Source: [Borrelia] finlandensis
GTDB lineage: Bacteria; Spirochaetota; Spirochaetia; Borreliales; Borreliaceae
Direction of reading: 5' to 3'
Assembly (NCBI RefSeq): GCF_000181875.2
Contig: NZ_ABJZ02000005.1
Location: 124,001-188,000 of the forward strand
Length of the DNA: 64,000 nucleotides
This document shows positions 1 to 9,792 of this stretch, in pieces. Every line of letters begins with the position of its first letter. Position 1 is the first letter of the stretch. The notes under the pieces are model-generated. The model was given only the letters and a program-made list of their open reading frames with translations, did not search any database and was not told where the DNA came from. A program made the position numbers and the translations under genes.

Positions 1-1480
1 AAAAATAGTTAAGCATCTCTTCTTCAATATGCAAATCCTTAACAATTCCCTTAACATTGCAATAGTTTATAAATATCTCGTATCTTTTATAAAAATCTTT
101 CTCAATCTTAAATTTATCATACATTTTTTCATTCAAATTGGAAGATCTCTCATTATATATATAACAATCAAGCTTGCCAGAATCCATAACAAAATGGGGA
201 TTATCCTTTAAAATTTGCTTTGCTTTCAAGCTCCATGAATTCCACGAACTTTGAGTCATCAAGCTTGGCACTAACTCTTTTTTTATTCCCTTTAAATCAA
301 TAGCTTTATAACTTTTTATAATAACCTTTATGGCCCACTCAATATCTTTTTTTACTCTATCTGCAAGTTCCTCTTTAGGTGTTACAGCCTTTAATACTCT
401 AATATCATCTCTACTAAGGGGAGATAAAGCCGACATAGCCATATCAAAACCAATAAAATGACCTCTTTTGGAAACAAAATCAACCGTAATGCCGTTATCA
501 TTTACATCTCTTACTATTCCAACAGACCAAGTCTGATGATAAACAAAATTACCCTTTGCAAAAAACAAATATTTTTCAAAGTCTGAATATACATCAACAA
601 AATTTTTATCTAAGTTTTCAATATCAGACTTTACAAGATAATCCTCAATATTTTTAACATCTTTATATCTTTCTCTTAAAAATTTAACTAAATTTTCTCT
701 TGCCTTATGATTTTTGTTATCAAGCTTTAAAATGCCTTTTAAAATTTCTATTGTCTCGCCAACATTATCAGTCAAAGAATAATGATCAAATAAATCCTCA
801 TAAAGAACTATGGCCTTTTTAAATCCAAGATCTTTTTCAATTTTTTGCAAAATAAGCAAAAAAGAATCAAAATCATCTGAAACATAATGAATAAGCTTGG
901 CCCATACTTCTCTGATTCCTGACATTTGTTTTTTATCAATAAAACGATAAATAGCTTTTCTAAAATAGAAAATTGATTTTTGCAAATCAATAGTTTCATA
1001 ATAAGTAGCAAGTTGCCTAACAAACACAGTGTCGTCAATATCTGCTTCAACAATTCTAGTCCAAATACCTGGAAGCTTATCATTTTCATTGTTCTGAGCA
1101 TATATTTTTGCAAGAGTATAAAGAGCGTGCTTATTCTCAGAAATTAAAAGCATTTCATTGCATATATGCTCAACAAGAACCCATTTTAAATTTTGAGAAA
1201 ACAAATCAATAACAGCAAGCAAATTCATATCATTTAAAGGTCGCCTACTATATATAAGCATTCCAGAAATATAAAGACCTGCTATGCTTTTTTTAACGTC
1301 CTTTAAATGCCTGCCACAAATATCAAGCACATCCTCTGTTAACCCCTCATCAATTATATTATTTATTAAATCATCCAATTCTTTTATTTTGGCAAGAGAA
1401 TAATTATTAACAACTATTCTTGTCCACTTATCTTCTTGTAAAATACTATCTAATTTCTCTATGGTAGTAACATTAGACAT
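1..1480 (-). CDS. greA: GreA-type transcription elongation factor with long N-terminal helical-repeat region (partial, N-terminal ~493 residues)
   Basis: The minus-strand frame is open from an ATG at 1480 through the window edge with no stop, giving about 493 residues that begin MSNVTTIEKLDSILQEDKW. The visible part is helical and TPR/HAT-like and contains no GreA domain. Spirochaetes carry an unusually long (about 900 residue) protein with this kind of N-terminus and a GreA/GreB domain at the C-terminus; that domain would lie outside the window, so the name rests on gene order and N-terminal recognition. A good Shine-Dalgarno (GGAG) lies 6-9 bases before the ATG. The TPR gene upstream (1518-2462) is on the same strand 37 bases away, so the two are probably co-transcribed. 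The unseen C-terminus is the main uncertainty. Confidence 0.75.
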   Translation of the reverse strand, partial: MSNVTTIEKLDSILQEDKWTRIVVNNYSLAKIKELDDLINNIIDEGLTEDVLDICGRHLKDVKKSIAGLYISGMLIYSRRPLNDMNLLAVIDLFSQNLKWVLVEHICNEMLLISENKHALYTLAKIYAQNNENDKLPGIWTRIVEADIDDTVFVRQLATYYETIDLQKSIFYFRKAIYRFIDKKQMSGIREVWAKLIHYVSDDFDSFLLILQKIEKDLGFKKAIVLYEDLFDHYSLTDNVGETIEILKGILKLDNKNHKARENLVKFLRERYKDVKNIEDYLVKSDIENLDKNFVDVYSDFEKYLFFAKGNFVYHQTWSVGIVRDVNDNGITVDFVSKRGHFIGFDMAMSALSPLSRDDIRVLKAVTPKEELADRVKKDIEWAIKVIIKSYKAIDLKGIKKELVPSLMTQSSWNSWSLKAKQILKDNPHFVMDSGKLDCYIYNERSSNLNEKMYDKFKIEKDFYKRYEIFINYCNVKGIVKDLHIEEEMLNYF

Positions 1481-1517
1481 CAAACTCTCCTAATATCGAT
1501 TTTTTAGCATAAAGCAA

Positions 1518-2462
1518 CTAATTTACATACTGCTGATAAATACCTAAGTCTATTTCTTTTATGTATAACAAAATCTCATCAATACGTGCTCTATCTTCTT
1601 TTATCCTTACATAATGATCAATAAGCCAAAAATATTTATTAATAAGCCTTGGAAGCAATATGCTCTCATTTATTGATCTATAAGACTTTTCTTTAAGTTC
1701 ATTGCGCAAACTGTAAACAGACTGCTTTAGCTGTCCAAGCTCTATAGGCCTTAACTCTCTTTTAATATTAAAAACACCATTAAGAGAGCCATAAACAGGA
1801 ATCCATTCTTTTATAAGATCATCTGAAATATTTCTGTCAGACTTAATAAGATCTATTAATCTTAAAATCATATCAGACTCAAGAGAATATATATCTATCT
1901 TTTGAGGATTAATAAAAAAAGCCTCTCTGAATAATACTTTAGCTTCTTTAATTTCATCAACTAACGCATAAGAATCAGCAAGCTCTGCAACAACATCTGA
2001 GTTATCTTTAAAATCTCCTAATATTTGCAAAAAAACATTGATTGCTCTCTCGTAATTTCCCATACCCTTATAGGACTTAGCAATTTTTATTAAAAGGTCC
2101 AAATTTTCTGGATGCATTTTGTATATATTTTTATATATATAAAGACAGGTCTGAAACACAAAATATTTTATAGAATTGCGACCTTGCAAAAAATTACAAC
2201 CCATCTTTTTCAAATATCGTCCTGCAAAATTATTCCACTCTCTTATTAAAAATTCTGCCTTTTCATAATCTTGCCCTATTCTATCAAGGCTTTCAACTTG
2301 ACCATTCCAATACACAGAACTTTTCAAAGCTGTTAGAATTTCAATATTATCAAAATCAAGAGAATGAGCCTCTTCGGATTTTACTAAAGCTTCTTTGAAA
2401 TTGCCTTTTCTAAAATCTAAATAAATCTCTTTAATCAATTCAACGATTCTTTCTGATGACAC
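1518..2462 (-). CDS. TPR-repeat protein of unknown function
   Basis: This 314-residue protein shows helical repeats of TPR type. The clearest stretch is around residues 130-185, where segments such as KSYKGMGNYERAINVFLQI and DSYALVDEIKEAKVLFREA have the TPR spacing of small and large residues. There is no signal peptide or membrane segment, so it is probably cytoplasmic. The start is GTG at 2462, preceded closely by GGTGGGA. It sits directly upstream of the greA-type gene in the same direction, which also has a helical-repeat N-terminus, so a shared role in transcription or protein assembly is possible but not shown. Function is not recognised (probably BB0133). Confidence 0.75.
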   Translation of the reverse strand: MSSERIVELIKEIYLDFRKGNFKEALVKSEEAHSLDFDNIEILTALKSSVYWNGQVESLDRIGQDYEKAEFLIREWNNFAGRYLKKMGCNFLQGRNSIKYFVFQTCLYIYKNIYKMHPENLDLLIKIAKSYKGMGNYERAINVFLQILGDFKDNSDVVAELADSYALVDEIKEAKVLFREAFFINPQKIDIYSLESDMILRLIDLIKSDRNISDDLIKEWIPVYGSLNGVFNIKRELRPIELGQLKQSVYSLRNELKEKSYRSINESILLPRLINKYFWLIDHYVRIKEDRARIDEILLYIKEIDLGIYQQYVN

Positions 2463-2624
2463 ATTCCCACCATTTTAAACAATATATACAAACCCCCGTT
2501 ATACTTTATATAATTATATCATTTATCAATTTTTAGTCAAACAAGAAATTGGGGCAAAATAACAATATTTCATTTGTTATTCTTTTAAAATAAAATCTTA
2601 TATTATAATATTAAAAAGAAAATT

Positions 2625-3773
2625 GTGGGGTCAAATTCTAGCTATATGGAACCTAATAAAATTATCAACAAGTCTATTTATTACTACAATTCAAAAAAAT
2701 ATTCACAAGCAATAAAACTCCTAGAAAAAGAAATTTTTTTCTACAAAAATTACTATTTGTATCACTATGTCTTAGGAATGTCTTATCTTCGTATCGGGAA
2801 CCTTGGCAATGCTCAAACATATCTTAAAAAAGCTTACACTTTAAATCCCAGCGAATCAAATATAAAACAGGCTATTGCTATACTTTTAGTAAGCCAGGGC
2901 AAAGAAGAAAAAGCCATTCAGATATGGCTTAAAATGATAGAAGAAAATCAAGAAGTAGATCGATCAGAGCTGTCTCTTGAAATTATTCGAAAAAATCCCA
3001 TTAAAGGTTCTGCCTTTTTTAAAAATAGCAACCTATACGAAAAATTGTTCCCAACAATTAAAGCAATACCTGATAAAAATTCAACAAAGTTAATCATAAT
3101 AATTATCATAGGGGGGATTGTATTTATTTCAATGTTAGCAATCTATTTTATTTTTTATGAACAAAAAACAACAACATCCGCAAATCTAAAAGCAGAAATA
3201 AACAAAAATTTAAACAATATTGCTGCTTACATTGATGACATTAAAATAAATAACAAAGAAAAAATAAAAAATGAAGAAGGCCAATTCATATTAATACTAA
3301 CCAGCGACGAAATTAAAAACTCTTTCGAAAAAATCAAAATTTATTTAAAAAAGGGAAAAGATAATTTTGCAAGAGTAGAAATAAATAAAATATTAAATTC
3401 AAATGCATCAGAATCTATAAAGCTAAAAGCCAAAAATCTTGCAAGTTTTATCTCAAGACCAGATTTCATTGGCTTTAATGAACATGTAAACCTAAAAGAT
3501 ATTAAAAAAGATCCATCAATATATTCAAACGTGTATGTAAAATGGGAGGGAGTAGTAAATAATATCGAAAAAAAAGATAACATAATTCAATTTGACTTTT
3601 ATGTAGGATACAACAAAAATGTACTCTCGGGAATTATCCCCACAAAAACAACCTTTGATATTGATATTGATTTTAAAGACAATGTTGAAATACTTGGACA
3701 AATAGAATACAAAAAGAACAAACTTACCTTAAATGCAATAACAATTAGAAAAATAGATAAAAATGCAAATTAA
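2625..3773 (+). CDS. TPR protein with a single transmembrane segment, unknown function
   Basis: The 382-residue protein has N-terminal TPR-like repeats (about residues 10-110), then one strong membrane helix at about residues 156-178 made largely of isoleucines, and a C-terminal part of about 200 residues predicted to be on the other side of the membrane. With the N-terminus cytoplasmic, the C-terminal domain would be periplasmic. The start used is GTG at 2625 with a weak AAAGAA upstream; ATG at 2646 (residue 8) is an alternative. It is divergent from the TPR gene at 1518-2462 and convergent with hisS. The last part contains a beta-rich stretch ending at the stop. No family recognised (probably BB0134). 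Confidence 0.75.
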   Translation: MGSNSSYMEPNKIINKSIYYYNSKKYSQAIKLLEKEIFFYKNYYLYHYVLGMSYLRIGNLGNAQTYLKKAYTLNPSESNIKQAIAILLVSQGKEEKAIQIWLKMIEENQEVDRSELSLEIIRKNPIKGSAFFKNSNLYEKLFPTIKAIPDKNSTKLIIIIIIGGIVFISMLAIYFIFYEQKTTTSANLKAEINKNLNNIAAYIDDIKINNKEKIKNEEGQFILILTSDEIKNSFEKIKIYLKKGKDNFARVEINKILNSNASESIKLKAKNLASFISRPDFIGFNEHVNLKDIKKDPSIYSNVYVKWEGVVNNIEKKDNIIQFDFYVGYNKNVLSGIIPTKTTFDIDIDFKDNVEILGQIEYKKNKLTLNAITIRKIDKNAN

Positions 3774-3823
3774 TCTTAATATCTTTGCCAAAATTTCAAA
3801 AAATAATTAACATTTAAGATTAA
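3770..3823. repeat. Inverted repeat spanning two convergent stop codons
   Basis: TTAATCTTAA at 3770-3779 is perfectly complemented by TTAAGATTAA at 3814-3823. The arms cover the stop codons of the plus-strand TPR gene (3771-3773) and of hisS (3820-3822). The 34-base loop and all-A/T stem make it a weak terminator at best; it may be a bidirectional transcription end. Confidence 0.35.
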
Positions 3824-5190
3824 AAAGGGGTGCACAACAACTTTTCATTACATTTGATAAGATTTATTGATTCTTCAAAAGAAAGCAGCAACTCTTCTTT
3901 TTTTGTCAAATCTCTTACTTTCATTTTATTTTCTTTGTATTCTTCTTGACCAACAAAAATTAAAAATCTTATTTCTTTGCTTAAAGCATATTCTATTTGC
4001 TCTTTAATATTTTTACCATTTTTATTTTTAAAATAGACTTCACAAGAAATATTTTTAACCTTGGAATAATCATGATTTCTAAATCTAGTAGCAAGTTCAT
4101 AATAATAATTTTGCAAAGCACTATCTAAATTTACAATTAAAACTTTAGATCTAGCCTTAGTGACAAATATTTTAATATAACTAAACTTTTCAAGATCAAT
4201 TATATCCTTTATTCTGTCAACACCAAAAGATCCTCCAACCCCTGAAATTTTTTGAATAGAGTTTGAGAACGAAGAAACCAAATTATCATATCTTCCCCCA
4301 CTGCAAACACTACCCATATTACTGCCGAACACCTCAGATTCAAAAACAATCCCCGTATAATAATCAAGTCCGCGCGATATTTTAAGATTTAAGTTAAAAG
4401 AATCTTGAATTTTTAATAAACTAAGATGCTGAAAAACATCTTCTACTCTCTTGATAGACTCATTATAGCCTAAAATACTTTTTAAAGCTTGTATTTTGTC
4501 TTTAAAAGTACCTTGCAAACTCACTAAACTTAAGATTGAATCTACCGCTTCTTTTTCAATCTCAAGAAGCAACGCTTCTTTAACCTTATCAATTCCTATT
4601 TTATCTATTTTGTCAATATTTCTTAAAATAAAAATAGATTTTTCTTTAAGGCCTAATTTTTCAAAAAAAGAATTCAATATACCAATATGAGAATAATGGA
4701 TAATAAATTTTTTATTAATGCCTTCTATAAAATTCAAAAAAATCTCTTCAAGTCCATAATATACAACAGAAAGAATCTCGGCATCGCCCCTAAAAGTGTC
4801 CTCTCCAACTATATCAAAATCGAACTGCATAAATTCTCTGTATCTACCCTTTTGAGAATTTTCTCCTCTGAAAACTTTTCCAAATTGAGAACGTCTGAAA
4901 GGAAGCTTTAAAGCAGAAATATTTGTAGCAACAAATCTGGCAAAAGGAACAGTTAAATCAAATCGCATGGAAACATCTCTGCCTCCATTATCCTTAAACC
5001 TATAAATTTGCTTTTCAGTCTCATCCCCACTCTTTTTTAAAAGCAAATCTGAATATTCAAGAACTGGAGTATCTATTAGGTCAAAATTATAAGAATTAAG
5101 AACGCTAAATATTTGCCTAACAATATGAATTCGAATCAAAGAATCCTTCGGTAAATAATCTTTAAAGCCTTTTAAAGTTTTAATATCCAT
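3820..5190 (-). CDS. hisS: Histidyl-tRNA synthetase
   Basis: Class II aminoacyl-tRNA synthetase that charges tRNA-His with histidine in the cytoplasm. Numbered from the ATG at 5190, class II motif 2 is visible at about residues 107-126 (FRGENSQKGRYREFMQFDFD), the histidine-specific GLDYYTG motif lies near residue 277, and motif 3 (GGSFGVDRI) follows. The C-terminal 100 residues fit the anticodon-binding domain. The length, 456 residues, is normal to slightly long. GTG at 5193 directly precedes ATG 5190; GAGGG at 5200-5204 is spaced well for the ATG. It is divergently arranged with the penicillin-binding protein gene. Confidence 0.97.
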   Translation of the reverse strand: MDIKTLKGFKDYLPKDSLIRIHIVRQIFSVLNSYNFDLIDTPVLEYSDLLLKKSGDETEKQIYRFKDNGGRDVSMRFDLTVPFARFVATNISALKLPFRRSQFGKVFRGENSQKGRYREFMQFDFDIVGEDTFRGDAEILSVVYYGLEEIFLNFIEGINKKFIIHYSHIGILNSFFEKLGLKEKSIFILRNIDKIDKIGIDKVKEALLLEIEKEAVDSILSLVSLQGTFKDKIQALKSILGYNESIKRVEDVFQHLSLLKIQDSFNLNLKISRGLDYYTGIVFESEVFGSNMGSVCSGGRYDNLVSSFSNSIQKISGVGGSFGVDRIKDIIDLEKFSYIKIFVTKARSKVLIVNLDSALQNYYYELATRFRNHDYSKVKNISCEVYFKNKNGKNIKEQIEYALSKEIRFLIFVGQEEYKENKMKVRDLTKKEELLLSFEESINLIKCNEKLLCTPF

Positions 5191-5322
5191 CACATTATAC
5201 CCTCTGCTATATAGTAATTTACTTTTTCAGAATATAATAACATATAATAATATAGATGCAAAAAAAAATGAATAATTTTTTATTTCATATAGTCATAAAA
5301 TAATTTAAGAGGTCCAAAATTC

Positions 5323-7212
5323 ATGACCAAAAGAATGCTTAATAACACTTATCGAATAAAAACAATATTAACAATATTCTTGGCTATAACTTTGCTAACT
5401 ATTTACAAATATTTCACACTAATGGCCTTCAATAACAGCCCAGACAACACAATATCCTTAAAGTCAAATGATATTGCCAAAAGAGGAACAATTTATGATA
5501 GAAATGGCAAACCAATAGCATTCTCTTCAAAATCCTACTCAATTGGTACAAATCCTCAAAAAATAGAAAATATTGTAAGCACATCTGAAACTCTTGGCGC
5601 AATACTTCAAATTGATTCAAGAATTTTAAAGGAAAAGCTTTCCTCTAACAAAGGGTTTTTATATATAAAAAGAAAAATAAAAAGAGAAGAATCAGATTTA
5701 ATAAAAAGAATTCAAGCTGAAGGCAGGCTTTCAAACATCACTTTATATCCTGATTACACAAGAATTTATCCCTTCAGAAATACCACAAGTAATATTACTG
5801 GCTTTGTAGGAACAGATAATCTTGGCCTTGAGGGCATTGAATTTTCCCTAAATAGCATATTAGGAAAAGATAAAACCAAACAACAATTTTTAAATGAGGA
5901 GCCAGAAACAAACAATATCCACTTAACAATAGACATGGACATACAACAAGGTGTTAGCAAAATAGCTAAAAAATACTTTAAAGAAAATAATCCTGAAAGT
6001 TTAATTACCTTGGTAATGAACTCCCAAAATGGAGAAATATTGTCCATGGTTCAATTTCCTCAATATGATGCAAACTTTTATTCTAAATATCCCGAAGAAA
6101 TACGGAAAAACCTTTCTTCGTCTCTAACCTATGAGCCTGGAAGCATCAATAAAATTTTTACAGTTGCAATAATATTAGAAAGTGGAAAATTAAATTTAGA
6201 AGAAAAATTTTTAGACAATGGAATATATCAAAAACAATTTCCATCAGGAGAAAAAATTACAATCAAAACACTAAATCCTCCCTATAAACATATCGACTCT
6301 ACAGAGATTTTAATTTATTCATCAAATGTTGGAATAGCTTACATTACTGAAAAAGTTAGCAATGAATACTTTTACAAAAAACTTTTAGATTTTGGCTTTG
6401 GGGAAAAAGTTGGATTTCCATTTCCCGGAGAAACAAAAGGACTATTAAATCATTATTCAAAATGGTCAGGACGAAGTAAAGCTACAATTGGATTTGGACA
6501 AGAAATAGGAGTGTCAGCGGTTCAAATATTACAAGCTGCAAGCATACTAGGCAATAATGGAATAATGCTAAAACCTAGAATAATAAAAAAAATAAGCAAC
6601 GATAAAGGAGAAAATATAAAAGAATTTGATAAAGAAGAAATAAGAAGAGTAATATCCAAAAGTTCAGCACAAAAAGTTTTAAAAATGATGCGAGAAGTTG
6701 TAAATAAAGGTGGAATTCCAAATCTTAAAATTAAAAATCTTGACATTTCTGCAAAAAGTGGAACATCTCAAGCTATTGATAGAAAAACGGGAAAATACTC
6801 AGAAGAAGACTATACATCCTCTATATTGGCAATATACCCCACAGAACAGCCAAAATATATTATTTACATTGTATACAGATACCCCAAAAAAATAATATAC
6901 GGAACAAGAATAGCAGCCCCAATGGCAAAAGAAATAATAGAATTTATTGAGCACCAACAAAATACAATAGCATATAAAAAAATTAAAATGCCATCAAAAA
7001 TCAAGATCCCTAAAACTGAAACTAATTATAAAAACAAAACATACTTGCCAAATTTTATCAATCTTTCTAAAAGAGAAGCAATAGACATACTAAAATACTA
7101 TAAAAATACTATGAAAATAAAAATAAATGGAGATGGATTTGTTTACAAGCAAAGTATATCCCCCAATACAAAATTAGAAGATATAGCAGAGCTTGAACTG
7201 TATTTAAAATAA
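5323..7212 (+). CDS. Class B penicillin-binding protein (FtsI/PBP2 type) with C-terminal PASTA domain
   Basis: Peptidoglycan DD-transpeptidase, anchored by one N-terminal membrane helix (about residues 13-35) with the catalytic domain in the periplasm. The three transpeptidase motifs are present: SINK at 274-277 (active Ser274), SSN at 333-335 and KSGT at 478-481. The N-terminal dimerisation domain includes the typical RGTIYDRNG box near residue 49. The last 55-60 residues (LPNFINLSKREAIDILK onward) look like one PASTA repeat, as in FtsI-like proteins that sense or bind peptidoglycan. It starts with ATG at 5323 after AGAGGTCC and stands alone on the plus strand between hisS and the acyl-CoA ligase gene. 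It could be the septal (FtsI) or elongation (PBP2) enzyme; the PASTA tail favours the septal type. Confidence 0.92.
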   Translation: MTKRMLNNTYRIKTILTIFLAITLLTIYKYFTLMAFNNSPDNTISLKSNDIAKRGTIYDRNGKPIAFSSKSYSIGTNPQKIENIVSTSETLGAILQIDSRILKEKLSSNKGFLYIKRKIKREESDLIKRIQAEGRLSNITLYPDYTRIYPFRNTTSNITGFVGTDNLGLEGIEFSLNSILGKDKTKQQFLNEEPETNNIHLTIDMDIQQGVSKIAKKYFKENNPESLITLVMNSQNGEILSMVQFPQYDANFYSKYPEEIRKNLSSSLTYEPGSINKIFTVAIILESGKLNLEEKFLDNGIYQKQFPSGEKITIKTLNPPYKHIDSTEILIYSSNVGIAYITEKVSNEYFYKKLLDFGFGEKVGFPFPGETKGLLNHYSKWSGRSKATIGFGQEIGVSAVQILQAASILGNNGIMLKPRIIKKISNDKGENIKEFDKEEIRRVISKSSAQKVLKMMREVVNKGGIPNLKIKNLDISAKSGTSQAIDRKTGKYSEEDYTSSILAIYPTEQPKYIIYIVYRYPKKIIYGTRIAAPMAKEIIEFIEHQQNTIAYKKIKMPSKIKIPKTETNYKNKTYLPNFINLSKREAIDILKYYKNTMKIKINGDGFVYKQSISPNTKLEDIAELELYLK

Positions 7213-7221
7213 TTGGGTTAA

Positions 7222-9114
7222 TTAAATAAATAAATTTTTAATTTCATTTTTATAAAAATTTAAAATATAGCTTCGCTTAATGTCCATTTTAATAGACATT
7301 TCTTTACCAACTTCAAATGGTTTTTCTAAAAGAGTAAACTTTAATATCTGCTCAAAAGGCTTAAATCCATTAGCTTTATTGATTAATTTTTTTATTTCAT
7401 CATTTATGGCCTTAAGAACAATATTATTTGCAATAATTTGACGCCTATTATTAGCATCAAAAATTTTTTGCCCAACACTTTCTAGATATTTATTTATTTC
7501 TTCAAAATTTGGAAGAATAAGAGCGCCTAAGAATTTTTGATCTTGCCCTACAACAACTGCTTTTTCTATTAATGCTGATTCTTCAAGCTTAATCTCAATT
7601 GGAGCAGGCTCAACATTCTCTCCATTATTCAAAACAATTGTATCTTTTTCTCGACCAATAATTTGAACAACATTATCCTTAGATAATTTTGCAATATCAC
7701 CCGTGTTTAAAAACCCATCAGAACCAATAATCTTACAAGTTGCTTCTTTGTCCTTGTAATATCCAAGCATTACTTGAGGCCCTTTTACAAACAAAATTCC
7801 CTTTCCAGGCTTTTTAAGCTTATTCCCATCAGTATCTCTAATCTCAGCAAGAGTTCCGGGCAAAATTTTACCGCAAGTCCCAATAATCACTTTTTTATGC
7901 TTATTAGAAGCCACTCCAGGCGAGGTTTCTGTCAATCCATAAGCATTGGCAAGTTCAATACCAATTGAATTAAAAAATCTAAAAGCAGACAACGGCATAC
8001 TCCCGCCACCAGTAATCCCAACAACAAAATTATTGCCCAAGATCTTATTTATTTTATTAAAAATTAAAATATTCCCCAAAGCCTTAAAAGGAAATGCGCA
8101 GATTAATCCAAATATTCCTAAAATTTTCTTTATAGGGAAAAATAAACTAAACCCGTTGTCTGGATAAAGCCCCATTACCACCCTATAGCAAATATCGCTA
8201 AGAAATGCCGCTTTTACAAAAAAATGAAAAATCATTCTAGAAATAAACGGTTTCTTAGAAACTTCTTTGTAAATATTTTGTCTTATTGCAATCCAAAGCC
8301 TAGGAACAGCTGCAATATAATGAGGATTAACATTTTTAATATCATCAAGCATTGCCCTTGGAACAATGGTGGAAAATAAACAAACCATACCCTTGAGGAA
8401 AATATTGTAAGAAAAAGACCTTTGAAAAGAATGCCAAATTGGCAAAATGCACATAAATATTTGTCCCACATGCGTATCAACCATTAAACTAAAGCTAGAA
8501 ACCTGATAAAGAAGGTTGGCATGGCTGAGCATTACCCCCTTTGGATGGCCTGTTGTTCCAGAAGTATATATTATTGTTGCCATATCATTAGAATCAACTT
8601 TACTTGCAATCTCAATAATTTCTGAATCTTTTCTTAAGTTATCTCCAAATAAAATACAATCGCTATAAGTATAAATTTCGAAATCACTATATTTTAATCT
8701 ATCCTCTTGGTTTAAATTTTCAATAATAATAAATATTGGCTTTACTGTAAATTTAATTTGAATAAACATATTAAGAAGATTTAAATTTTCTAAAATAACT
8801 ACACTTGGAAGAACGGAGTTAAAAATAATTTCCGCTTCCAAAAGAGTAACATCAGAACCCTTTGGAATGTCAACGGCACCCAAAGATAAAATTGCAAAAT
8901 CTATCACAGTCCACTCAGACCTATTCTCAGAGCAAATAAATATTTTATCTTGATGTTTAACATTGATTGACTTTAAAAAGGAAGCAAGCTTTAAAACATT
9001 GTTTTTTAAGTCGCCATAAGTAACATGGGCATATCCATTGCAAACTTTATATATTTGAGCAATTTTATCTTTTTGTTGATCAGCCACTTCAAAGAATGCC
9101 TTTGCTATTGACAT
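7222..9114 (-). CDS. Long-chain fatty-acid--CoA ligase (AMP-forming)
   Basis: This 630-residue member of the ANL superfamily adenylates a fatty acid and transfers it to CoA. The AMP-binding P-loop (TIIYTSGTTGHPKGVMLS) is at about residues 183-200, the ANAYGLTETSPG motif is near residue 400, and the hinge and C-terminal region (LNTGDIAKLSKDN, then IIGREKDTIVLNNGENV) follow. Borreliae cannot synthesise fatty acids, so activation of scavenged host fatty acids for phospholipids and lipoproteins is the expected role; exact substrate is inferred only. The ATG at 9114 has a strong GGAGG. It converges with the PBP gene, 9 bases apart. Confidence 0.93.
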   Translation of the reverse strand: MSIAKAFFEVADQQKDKIAQIYKVCNGYAHVTYGDLKNNVLKLASFLKSINVKHQDKIFICSENRSEWTVIDFAILSLGAVDIPKGSDVTLLEAEIIFNSVLPSVVILENLNLLNMFIQIKFTVKPIFIIIENLNQEDRLKYSDFEIYTYSDCILFGDNLRKDSEIIEIASKVDSNDMATIIYTSGTTGHPKGVMLSHANLLYQVSSFSLMVDTHVGQIFMCILPIWHSFQRSFSYNIFLKGMVCLFSTIVPRAMLDDIKNVNPHYIAAVPRLWIAIRQNIYKEVSKKPFISRMIFHFFVKAAFLSDICYRVVMGLYPDNGFSLFFPIKKILGIFGLICAFPFKALGNILIFNKINKILGNNFVVGITGGGSMPLSAFRFFNSIGIELANAYGLTETSPGVASNKHKKVIIGTCGKILPGTLAEIRDTDGNKLKKPGKGILFVKGPQVMLGYYKDKEATCKIIGSDGFLNTGDIAKLSKDNVVQIIGREKDTIVLNNGENVEPAPIEIKLEESALIEKAVVVGQDQKFLGALILPNFEEINKYLESVGQKIFDANNRRQIIANNIVLKAINDEIKKLINKANGFKPFEQILKFTLLEKPFEVGKEMSIKMDIKRSYILNFYKNEIKNLFI

Positions 9115-9312
9115 ATAATCCTCCTTTTAAAAAAGTTAACATGGTTTATTATACCATTATTAACCATAATCATAAAGATTATTTATAAAGCCCTCCTGTT
9201 GTAAAAAACATACAGAAAGCGATTAATTAACAAAACCCTAAAAAATCAAAACAAAGTTTAAAAAAATATTTTAATAAAAAAATAATTGAAAATCTAGAAG
9301 TAAATTTTAATT
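9115..9312. other. Intergenic A+T-rich DNA next to a gene remnant
   Basis: Together with the pseudogene that follows it, this makes a 678-base gap between the acyl-CoA ligase start and the PII-like gene. No open reading frame of useful length is seen on either strand here. The first 60 bases should contain the promoter of the ligase gene. Confidence 0.5.
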
Positions 9313-9666
9313 TTAATATTTTAGCAAGTAATATTTTTTTCTCAAAATACCTAAAGCATTAAATATTATCCAATTATTTTCACAAATATAATAACAATGT
9401 TTAGGATCTATTTTATCACCTTTAAAACAATCAGTCACCCTTTCTAAAAAATCTTCTTATTTTTTTCTTCAGAAATACAGGAAATATAATTTTCATAGAC
9501 TTTAAAATAATATTTATCTGATCATATTTATCTGATTTTGCTTGAATACGATGAATAAGCCTATAAAATATATTGACCCCGACTTTAATAAAAGAATGAA
9601 AAGAAAAAATTTTTGTAGCTATTGAAATAAAATAATAAAATTTATTTTGGAATTAATATTTATCAT
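9313..9666 (-). pseudogene. Frameshifted remnant of a ~105-residue protein
   Basis: Three minus-strand frames join into one continuous protein-like reading. ATG at 9666 gives MININ, then after a shift near 9640 the frame reads IATKIFSFHSFIKVGVNIFY and RLIHRIQAKSDKYYFKVYEN up to about 9455, and after another shift the frame reads DFLERVTDCFKGDKIDPK and CYYICENNWIIFNALGILRK to a TAA at 9313-9315. Between the segments lies a 14-bp tandem duplication (9510-9537) that itself breaks the frame. The composition (charged, with aromatic residues and clear codon structure) argues for a real protein that decayed. The ending resembles, from memory only, small Borrelia plasmid maintenance proteins; I cannot confirm that. 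Confidence 0.55.
9510..9537. repeat. 14-bp tandem duplication
   Basis: ATATTTATCTGATC (9510-9523) is followed directly by ATATTTATCTGATT (9524-9537), identical at 13 of 14 positions. Removing one copy restores a minus-strand reading frame across the site, so it looks like a frame-disrupting replication-slippage duplication inside the gene remnant. Confidence 0.8.
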
Positions 9667-9792
9667 TTAAAACAAAAAGCCCACAAACTCCCACCAATAT
9701 AACTTTGATCGCGTGTCTATAATATTCTAATAATTTTTGAAAAATTATTAATCAATCCCTTGTTAACCAAAACAGAAAATAAAATTTTACCC

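Noticed and set aside
29-211. 60-residue plus-strand frame at the left edge
   Set aside because: Opposite the open greA-type frame, A+T-rich low-complexity sequence.
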